Shown here piece by piece: positions 55,427 through 64,000 of a stretch of 64,000 nt of DNA. Below the pieces are notes generated by a model. It did not search any database. It was not told where the DNA came from and was given only the letters and a program-made list of their open reading frames with translations. The translations under genes were made by a program, and so were the position numbers. Where the stretch lies: the NCBI GenBank assembly GCA_023052935.1, contig CM041297.1, positions 46,686,417 through 46,750,416 on the forward strand. The letters run 5' to 3'. Position 1 is the first letter of the stretch, and every line of letters begins with the position of its first letter. This stretch comes from Piezodorus guildinii. Its lineage: Eukaryota > Arthropoda > Insecta > Hemiptera > Pentatomidae.

Positions 55427-56800
55427 GGAAGAAATAATCGGGAGTCAGTCATTTAAAAATATTTTAACTTTGCCAACATTTCGGCTCAAGCTTGTGAGCC
55501 ATTATCAATACAATATGACAATGAAAAATTAAGAATGTAGTAAAAATGATTAAAAAAAATACGAAAATATTCTAAGATGAAAATAATAAAATGAAGTATG
55601 ATAAGTATGGTTTTTTCCCTTTAAATATGAATAATATAGCTTGTCCTTTAACAGTTGTTATTAAAAATAGACAAACGAAAAACTAAACAAAATATGTACA
55701 ATTGCCTGTTAGGTTTTATATATTTTTACTTTCACTTACCTATTTATGAAATATATAGTAAGCCAAAGTATTGCAATCGTGAAAATTTTTTAATTCCAGT
55801 TTTCAACAAAACTACATGTTTTAGGGTCCCCTGAGTCCTAATAACTAAGTCCCCCAAAAAGGTCAGTGTGTGTGTGTGTGTGTGGTAACTCCCTGGTGAA
55901 AACGAAAAGTCCTATGAAACTGAAATTTTATATTTAAGACAACTATACGCCAGAAATGTTACAGAAACGTTTTCATCAAAATCAGCTGACTGGAAGATCT
56001 ACTTTATACCATGCATTTTACACTTTTACGAATTTCTCGAAAACGGCTCTAACGATTTTGATTAAACTTGCTATATCAATGTAAAATTGGACGAGCTATA
56101 TTATCATGAAGGTTTCATTCTGATTGAAATTGTCTGACGGGGCTCAAATGCCAATATTTCAAATTTTCTTCCTTTAAAGTACCTTTAATTTTGTAGATTC
56201 TATAAAAATAACCATATCATCTTGTTAGCATTGATAAATAGGAGGTAAATATGCAAGTTGAGCAACTTTGAGGAGCAACTAAATGAGAAAACTGAAAAAA
56301 TATTTTTTTAATGCAATTTTTTGTTTTTGAAGATAAGAAAAGTAATATACATGTATGATATACTATTGGAATGATAAAGATTTTAGAAAAAATATTATTT
56401 TATACATAATATTTTAAAAGTTAACGGAGAGTGATGAAAAGCCGATATAACAAGCTGATTGAACATAATAATATAATAGATTATTTAATAAAACACATGT
56501 TTCTATTTAAATCCAACTTAAATAATTCTTTAACAATTTATTTTCGTTCATAAACTTGTTTCAATTTCTTGAATTGATATAAATAATGGAGGTAAGTGAA
56601 AGTCGTGTGTTGCGCGCACCATATTTTTTTGATCATTGACACTACATTCATAATTTTTCATTGTCATATTGTATTGATATGTATCTCTTTTGTTGTTCTG
56701 ATGTTTGCAGCCCTGATGATGGCTCTCAAGCTTGAGCAAAATTAAAATATTTTTTACACCACTGACTCCCGATTATTTCTACCTATGATAATTTCAAATG
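55427..56800. mobile_element. foldback family F2 with an H insertion, downstream of the gene
   Basis: The left arm (55427-55530) and right arm (56636-56800) are inverted: AATAATCGGGAGTCAGT / ACTGACTCCCGATTATT, CTCAAGCTTG, CAATATGACAATGAAAAATT / AATTTTTCATTGTCATATTG, and AATGTAGT. An H element lies between them, next to the right arm. Confidence 0.75.
55727..56622 (-). mobile_element. complete H element inside F2
   Basis: TTACTTTCACTTACCTATTT at the 3' end (long hairpin variant), GT microsatellite (55865-55883), all blocks, and 5' end GTAAGTGAAAGTCGTGTGTT. Confidence 0.9.
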
Positions 56801-57369
56801 TTAACTATACATCCTCAATATATAATACTGTTTTATTTATTTCAACTTTAAGAATTGGTGAATCAATGATTTTAAGGTTATTTGGATCAAATCGACACTC
56901 AAATCCAATAATATGGTTAATAGTTACAATTGACCATAAACCAGCAAAAATAATTTAAAAAAGATTTTGTAATTTTAAAGGACATAAATTTAATTAGCCA
57001 TTGTTTTAATAATATTGTCCCTACTGTTCATTCTAAGACCATTCCATAGGTAATTCTGTCCTCCATTCAATGTTCAAAGACATTAAGTTTATTTAAAAGC
57101 AGCATTAAGACCAATAACAATTTAAAATGCTGAGCTAATATGATTTAATTTAGACAAATAATTTCTCAATTACATGAAAATATTTATTATGGTCTACTTT
57201 TAGGCATATCTTCACTGTTATTTACAGAAGAATTTTTACCAAAAAATGTTTTTTTATTGGAAAAACGTTAGTGAACATCAACGAAATAATTATTACAGTT
57301 TCTGACATCCATCTACATAAATATCTTTAATTTTAATAGTGTTTTATCCTTTAAATAGTAATATTCAAT
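56741..57369 (+). repeat. Z repeat copy downstream of the gene
   Basis: Second copy of the 50711-51385 sequence; its first 60 bases double as the F2 right arm edge. Differences are scattered substitutions and two deletions of about 20-35 bases. Confidence 0.85.
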
Positions 57370-58360
57370 AGCCGTTGTTTTAATTAATAAGGAAATACTT
57401 TAATTCAACATTCAAACTTTTGTTTTTTAATTGCTATGAAAAATCATAAAAACTACTTCATGTGATTCGAAGAAATATGTTATTATAAAATATTAATAAT
57501 TCATTGTAAAAAACAGATAGTAATAATTATCTAATATAAAAGTGTTTTTCTGCCAAAATAAAACTTACATATTAATTATTAAATGCCCTCTCAAATGCCC
57601 AATTTTGTTAATTCAAATTTATTAAGTATTGCTCTAAATAATCTTAAAATGGGAGTTCTTATTTGTATGCAAATCAAATAAAATATTACTTTTTCAACAC
57701 ATAAAATTTAAATAACATTAGTACATCGTAGAACTAATATTATACATTAATACACCATAAGTGAGGTTTGCGGTAAGAAATTGTTCTACACTCGATTTTC
57801 TTCATCTTTTTCAATGTTTTTATTCATATTTCTACTTTATTCTCTGTTCCTTAAAGGTTTGTCAGAAGCATTGCCAGATTTTTGTTACCTCTAGCTCTAA
57901 TAATGTTGATCTGCTCAATAAGTGAAACATAGTTAATTGTGAAATATAGATTAAAAATAAATGAACAGTGTTTCTTACACAAAACAGTTGATTGTCAAAA
58001 CATGTTGCTGGTTCATTAATGGTATTCTTGTATTTACAATATATGGTTAGATATTTAATAAATAAATTAAGTGCTATATGTTATAACATTTAACAACAGT
58101 TTTGGGACTCTGTCCCATGTTAATTTATAATATCATTTTAAAGCTTTAAAAAAATTGTTTTAATCATACAACTTTTCAATATAATCAGATAATGTCAAAA
58201 TTGCTATTAGGGCCATTGTCAACGAAACGTACAAACGTTTTCCAAATGATTTCCCCCATACTAAAAAACTTGTTATTTTCCAACTTTTTTTTTTCTTTTC
58301 TGGTAGCTATTTTTCTGCTCTACTTGGTGAAGATGTACGCTAGGGAGTGAGAGTATTTTT
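57370..58360. other. unassigned DNA
   Basis: No gene. A small hairpin GGGACTCTGTCCC at 58104 recalls the CR1-like LINE end but lacks the AGAATAAA that follows it elsewhere. Confidence 0.4.
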
Positions 58361-58368
58361 ATTGGCTG

Positions 58369-58816
58369 TCATTGTCGCACCCACTCTATCTCTGCTAGTT
58401 ATTTTTAATTGATTAATCTTCTATCTTTCCGTAATAGTGTTCAGCTTACTGAGTAGATTGATGTACTTCTTTGATTTGGAGAGAAAACTTTTTAGAAAAC
58501 CTTCGATTCGTCATTGACGCACCCGTCATTAGCGCACCCCACAGAATTTGTGCCAATAATGAAACGGATGTTTTTTTTTTTATTTTTTAATTTCCCTTTA
58601 AACCTACTGCTCTGGTATGAAGAAATATTCTGAATCACACTTTATCGTACTCAATTGGGTGCTGATCGTATATAGAAGCGATTTTTTAATAATATTTAAC
58701 AGATGAAAGAGGCGAGGACTATCTTAATTTGTTCAAAAACCTTCGGGAGATCTTTCCTAAAATCATTGGCTCACCCACTCATCATTGGCTCACCACTAGA
58801 TCATCATTACCTCACG
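58369..58816 (+). repeat. cluster of TCATTRNCKCACC motifs
   Basis: Six matches at 58369, 58511, 58526, 58763, 58782 and 58804, in the same orientation, in pairs or a triplet. Unknown role. Confidence 0.6.
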
Positions 58817-58819
58817 TTA

Positions 58820-59363
58820 TGATTTCTGGAATAATTAATTATTTTAATTAATTATTAATGGAATTAATTATTTTGATAATTACACCGAATCAACCTCTGC
58901 TGCGTGTTACATCAGATCAGATTTCATATATAGGGACACAAAAAAATAAGGATGGACAAAAAACTCAACTTTTGAAATTTTCAAGAAAGACTCACCCGAT
59001 TGTACGTTTTGCTGAGAATGGCCCAATAATGAAATTTGATAGGAAATAAATCCATTTAAAATTGAAATCTCTGGATGGAAATTATTTTATGTAAGGAGAT
59101 TCACTTATGGAGAAATATAAAAATGATATTTGACTTATATTCCTTTTTTTTTTTTTTTTTTTTGGATCTTAACTTGCAGAATAAAAATTAAAAAAAAAAC
59201 TTAGGTAATTTTACCTTAGGAGAAAATAATAAGCAGAGGAGAAAAAACAATTCCTGTTCTGCTTTTAGTGAGTTAGGATAACCAACATAAAATGTACTGA
59301 ACAATTTAAGACCAAATGTTGAAAATAATGCAATTAACTATAATAATTTTTAAAATTATTTTA
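58820..59363. other. unassigned AT-rich DNA
   Basis: A 63-codon frame (58858-59049) has no signature. A T run lies at 59142-59163. Confidence 0.4.
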
Positions 59364-59895
59364 CTTTACAACAGTGGTTCCATAACCTAAGTAAAGATCA
59401 TAACCCCCTTTAAAAAATAAGTTTTTTATGCACTTGTATTATGTACTGCACTCCTTGAAAATATTTGTCTATTTATTTATTTACAAAAGAATAATCTACA
59501 GAAGATGATTCTAGCCTGTTCTTCTCCTAGCATGGTCTCTTGCCTAGAAACAGCTCTATTCTCTTTATGAACTGAATCCGAAATCCTTCATGAGTTGTAG
59601 TGGTACACGATTTCATTTAACAAAACAAGGTGAAGTAAGTTTCTACCTCTTACCACCTTGATTAAGCTTTAAATCCAAAATATGGATATAGTTATCAACG
59701 AGTTTTATTGCTCTACTGCTAAGTGCTGCCTGGAGCCAGAGTGTATTATAACTAAGGAAGAGAGTATCAAATATTAATGTGGCGTTTGTGTGTTTTATCA
59801 CTGGAAGCAGTCAAACTGCAATTTGAGGAACTTCGACCACATCCTCGGCAGTACTTTCGCACACCCACAATCCTGAAAGAACCACTGTTGTAGAG
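59364..59895. mobile_element. possible hAT-type non-autonomous DNA transposon
   Basis: Ends are inverted: TACAACAGTGGTTC at the left and GAACCACTGTTGTA at the right. CAGTGGTTC is the usual start of many hAT elements. The expected eight-base target duplication is not visible (CTTTACAA versus TTGTAGAG), so this is tentative. Confidence 0.4.
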
Positions 59896-61400
59896 GAAAT
59901 AAACAAAAACTTATTTTTTTTTTTTTTTGTATGAATGGGAAATTTATATTAGACTATTTATAAAATATTGTTAGTATTGATAATAGAAAAATAATTATAA
60001 TAATTATTAATTGCTCTTTGTTATTGACGTTTATAAAATGTCATGTGTAAACCTCAATATCTATGTATTGAAAATATGCTTTATCTTCATTATTTAAATA
60101 TATTTTTAAACAGTATTACACACAGAAATCTGTGTACTTCTGTGATTATTAAAATAAAGGTAACACCATAAAAGCACAGGCATACATGAAATACAGCTTT
60201 GACTGAAACATCATTGATTAATATTTTTGTAAATCGTACAACAGATCATTTTTTAACATCTTGTTTTGTAAATAATTTCAATCATTAGATGCAATAAAGA
60301 ATGAATCCTTAATTAATCTAGCGCCATGTGGTCCCTTCAATATTGTTAGTGTTATGAATGATAATTGTAATAATTGTGAAATGCCATTATGTTATTTAAA
60401 TTATTGTGATTGTTGACAGTATTTTAAAGTCATTGTACTTCCCGAGGGAATAGTAGATATTTAATCCCACTGTAATTGTAAGTATGTGATTGAACAAGTG
60501 CCTTTAACAATAGTTTTTTTTAACAAAACAGAAATTTTCATCAGGAATAGCGAAGGCTTAATTATTTAAAAAAATATATATTTATTTATGGAATGAGTCA
60601 GAGTTTGATTTTAAGTATGAATGTATACATATTTTTTCTGTAAAGTTTTTCTGCACTGAAGGCATTTGGTTATAGTATCTAAAATCAGTCCTTTAAATGA
60701 GTCGCATGTTATTAACTTAAATTCTCATTAAACTTAAGTGAATGAAGTGCCACTACTTAATTCATATAATCGGTAACATTTGTACTAAATGCAGACTGAA
60801 ATACATTCTAAAAAACTTTATGTCACAAAATGAAGTAAAGAAGTATAGGAATATTTTTCCTCTATTTTTAAAATGTCAACTCTGGCTCAAGATTTTTTTT
60901 ATAACATTAATCATATTAATTGTTCAAATTTTGAGAGAAAAAAATTATACAGAAAGATAAAATACCATATTTTCATTTTTTTTTTAAATAAACTTATATC
61001 AACTTCTGAGATGAAGTTATCGCTACTTTGAAGTCCAGCCAAAATTGGTAATTAGAAAAACAATCCTATTATTTATGGTAAATGTATTTATATGGTTGTA
61101 TGTGCTTGTTAGAAATCATTAAAAAGAAAAAAAAAAGTCCAAATCATCAGCTTCTAGAAAAAATTATTGTATGATATTGACATAAATAAAATATAAATAT
61201 TATTTTTGTTTTATTATTAAAACATAACACTGCATGTCTGTATATGTACTAGCAATCAGTGGAATTTTCATATTGCTAATAGGCCATTGTAATAGTCATA
61301 TCTTGTTTTTAAAAATAAATATTTATGATTGAGGTACTTCACTGTAGTATTTGATCACATTTCTACTCAGCAGATACAAAAAATATTAAGTTTTTGATTT
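59896..61400. other. unassigned AT-rich DNA
   Basis: About 1.5 kb with no coding signature. Could include distal 3' UTR of the upstream gene; AATAAA at about 60295 is one candidate signal but there is no support. Confidence 0.4.
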
Positions 61401-61762
61401 TTACTTTCATTTACCTTTACATGAAATATATAGTAAGGGAAAGTATTGTGATCATGAAAATTTTGGAATTCCAGGTTTCGACGGAAATACACGTTTTAGG
61501 GTCTCCTGAGTCCAAATGACCAAGTCCCGCAAAAAGGTCTGTGTGTATGTGTGTGTGGTTACTCCCGGGCAAAAACAAAAAGTCCAATGAAACTGAAATT
61601 TCATATTAAAGATAAATAAATATGCCCGAGACGTTACAAAACCATTTTCATCAAAATCAGCTTACCAGAAGAGCCACTTTATACCATGCATTTTGCACCT
61701 TTTTACGATTTTCTCAAAAACGGCTCTAACGATTTTCATTAAACTCATTATATTGATGTAAG
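61401..61762 (-). mobile_element. H element 3' part
   Basis: TTACTTTCATTTACC, GTATTGTGATCATGAAAATT, TGTGTGTATGTGTGTG, to AACTCATTATATTGATGTAA, where SINE-A sequence begins. Confidence 0.85.
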
Positions 61763-61832
61763 GATTTTTTACTCCCATTAAAAAATCCTAGGACCACCTG
61801 CGGGTTTGAACCCGAGACCTTTGGTTTAAAAT
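61763..61832 (-). mobile_element. SINE-A head part
   Basis: AGGATTTTTTA...TAAAAAATCCT hairpin and the B-box side GGGTTTGAACCCGAGACC. Directly joined to the H fragment. Confidence 0.8.
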
Positions 61833-62497
61833 AATTAAATACCTTTTTTGAGATTTCCTTAAATTACATACTCCACAAAGGTTTCATGATTGTGATTCCA
61901 GAATTCAGAGGTGCCAATCTTTACTGGTCGGCAGATCAGCAAAAGGTTTTATAGCATAGCTTTTTGACTGATTACAGCTGCATAATTATTTCTTTCTAGT
62001 CAGACCATAGATAAACAAAACAGGTATACAACTTATATTAACTTAAAAATTTTTTAAGGAGTATTCTAGCTGTTAATTACTTACTTACCAAAACTACCAA
62101 CAATGGTAAACTTCTTTTAAAATGCTAATGAATACATCTTTATAATACTGTTTATTTTTTTAGCAATATTGAAGTTTTCAAAATTGTCCTGTTTTGTTAA
62201 TATTACTATTAATAATATCATGTTTTCTGGCTACATTATAATTATAGATAAGCTAATTGACCATTCTATTCTAAAATTTAAAAATGGCAGCATCATTAAT
62301 CATATTTCCTTGTTATTAACTCTAGTGGTTTATTAAAAAGTTGCTAAAGCATTTTTTTTTTTAATAATCCCTCAAACAGAAAAAAAAACGAAATACATTA
62401 GTAAAAAGAAAATACCATATTATAACATGATAAATGAGTTAATGCCATACCTTTTTCTACCATCCTGGCAATTGAAGGGAGAATGATTCTAATAAAT
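61833..62497. other. unassigned DNA
   Basis: Nothing recognised. Confidence 0.4.
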
Positions 62498-63640
62498 TGG
62501 GTAGGTCCGAAAAGTTTGTGGAGAAATTTGGACAAAAATTAAAATTGGACAAACAGCTTAAAATTTATTTATTAGATTAATCTCCAAAATAATTACCACC
62601 GTCAGCGATTACCCTTTCCCAACAGCTTGGAAGGTCCTTTAAACCTTTTTTTCCAAAAATCACTGTCCTACTGAAGAACAATAAAAGGTCTGTTTTAGAC
62701 GTCATCTTCTGAAGAGCAGGATTTCCATTGTATAAAATTTTCGAGAAAACAGAAAAGATGGAAATCGAAGGAGCATGTGTCCTTAAAGAAACATGGGGCC
62801 TAGCGTAGTCTTGTTGGAATAGCACTCCTTTCCGATTTGCCAACTCGGCCATTTCTCTTCAATTGCTGCCTCTAATCGATCTAACTGGGCGCAGTAAAAC
62901 TCAGTACTTATAGTTTGGTTTTGTGGAAGAAGCTCAAAATGTATGGGTCCCTTCCAATTCCCACCAAATTCTGGGCATCACCTTTGTTGGATGCAAGCCT
63001 GCCTTTGGTGTTGCGAGCGGTGTTGATGTAGAGAATCCATTTTTCGTCGAGCAGTAACAACTTGTTTCAAAAATGGATCCTCCACATTTTTTTTCAGCAG
63101 CATATCACAACATGAAATCCTTTCAATAAGGTTCCTTTCACTGAGCTCATGGGGAACCTAGATCATCAAAAACGGTCAATTTGACAGGCTCTTAACTCCG
63201 CAGCTATCTCATGGACAGTAATTCGTGTATTATTTGCGATGACCGTCATAATATCTTTGACGTCAAGAGTTGAACTCCGGCCAGCCCGGGGTTGGTCTTC
63301 CAAATTGAAATCTGCTGATCTAAACCACGAAAACCACTTCTGAACCATGCTATCAGCGATTGAATAGCTGCCATACACGGCACGAATCTTTCGTGCAGTT
63401 TGGGCTGGTTTTTCCTTTTTTAAAAAAGAATACATAGTATGCCGAAAATGAACTGAATTGTCACTCATGTTGGTTTGCAATAAACTACACTACTGAGTCT
63501 TAATAAAGACAAAGTTCAGTTCATTCCATGAGGATTAAAGGCATATAAATAAAGATTAGCTTTGTGATTCATTTTTAGTAGAAAAATAAAAGGTAAATTT
63601 TATTTTAAAAATCTTAACGAACTTTTCAGACAACCCAATA
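62498..63640 (-). mobile_element. mariner element, full outline but defective
   Basis: Inverted ends: TTGGGTAGGTCCGAAAAGTT at the left and AACTTTTCAGACAACCCAA at the right. The reverse-strand transposase starts at about 63480: helix-turn-helix part (F-R-H-T-M-Y-S-F-L-K-K-E-K-P-A-Q-T-A, W-F-S-W-F-R-S), L-E-D-Q-P-R-A-G-R-S-S, then frame changes. L-D-E-K-W-I-L-Y (first Asp) and L-F-Q-Q-D-Y-A-R-P-H (second Asp) are still readable; the third Asp region is deleted or scrambled before L-P-S-C-W-E-R-V-I-A-D-G. At about 1.14 kb it is a little shorter than the usual 1.3 kb, and it cannot encode an intact enzyme. Confidence 0.88.
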
Positions 63641-63701
63641 TAATAAGATTAAATCTAATACTATCTGCATTTTACTGATTCTTATAGTAACTTATAACCC
63701 T

Positions 63702-63869
63702 AATATGAGAGAAGTTGGTTCAGGGTACAGTCAATGTAACACACAATTAAGCGTAAACTTAATTTATTGGTGCCAAATTAATTAAGTTTACCCTTAATTG
63801 TATGTTATATTGATTGCACCCTGAACCAACTTCTCTCATATATACACACAGTCAACCATTGTCACTTCA
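63702..63869. mobile_element. foldback family F3, short complete copy
   Basis: Long inverted arms (ATGAGAGAAGTTGGTTCAGG at left; CCTGAACCAACTTCTCTCAT at right), a short loop, then an unpaired end TATACACACAGTCAACCATT. Flanked by TTATAACCCT on both sides (63692-63701, 63870-63879). Confidence 0.8.
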
Positions 63870-64000
63870 TTATAACCCTTATAGGTAATCAGAGACTGTT
63901 GCATGACATCTTTTAAGTATCTGACTAGAGTTTGTAATAATGAAGTAGCAGAAGTACAGGTAATGTTACCTGAGATTTAAAGAAATGTTTAGTAACACTG

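Noticed and set aside
60742..60960. 72-codon frame with a hydrophobic C-terminal part
   Set aside because: AT-rich, Lys/Ile-biased and without splice or conservation cues; chance frame most likely.
1..64000. CRISPR-like arrays
   Set aside because: The regular repeats found are microsatellites, a 42-base tandem array and transposon copies; none has unique spacers, and the DNA is eukaryotic.

Overview
This is AT-rich, intron-bearing animal DNA packed with decayed transposons. It is almost certainly from an arthropod and most likely an insect: it carries mariner, piggyBac-like, R2-like, Jockey-like, CR1-like and RTE-like remnants plus tRNA-derived SINEs. The order cannot be fixed from the sequence; a hemipteran is only a guess.

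One clear host gene is present. A seven-exon gene on the + strand (coding exons between 46008 and 55379) encodes a 427-residue type II Golgi membrane enzyme of the beta-1,4-galactosyltransferase family. All exon junctions keep frame. A leucine at the donor-pocket position predicts a beta-1,4-N-acetylgalactosaminyltransferase. Its introns hold LINE, SINE, mariner and rolling-circle-type repeats.

The dominant repeat is an abundant 0.85-0.9 kb non-coding element (called H here), with about 30 full or partial copies in both orientations. It starts TCTGGTGCGGGC, has an inverted subterminal motif (ACTTTCACTTAC / GTAAGTGAAAGT), an internal CA/GT microsatellite, and a 3' hairpin (CTTACTATATATAGTAAG) two to ten bases from its end. 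It leaves no clear target duplication. These traits fit a Helentron-associated non-autonomous element.

Layout: 1-6650, H copies, a Jockey-like 3' end, a 42-bp tandem array and a three-deep nest. 6830-9500, an RTE-like reverse transcriptase fragment and unassigned DNA. 10028-13010, a piggyBac-like foldback whose left arm is split by H plus a SINE. 13018-17590, H copies and a minisatellite-bearing repeat (Y). 17589-23555, a very long near-perfect palindrome (2.5-kb arms, about 0.9-kb spacer) carrying an R2-like LINE 3' end and two H copies per arm. 23862-31757, Jockey, CR1-like and RTE-like fragments, a second palindrome (27733-29041) and a tail-to-tail SINE pair. 32256-45260, H copies, two SINE families, mariner and LINE ends. 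45987-55379, the glycosyltransferase gene. 55380-64000, H and foldback elements, a possible hAT-type remnant and a broken mariner.

No rRNA, true tRNA, CRISPR or bacterial-type features are visible. Apart from the glycosyltransferase and one candidate 60-bp exon, I see no other convincing host coding sequence. All transposon reading frames seen are truncated, frameshifted or stop-interrupted.
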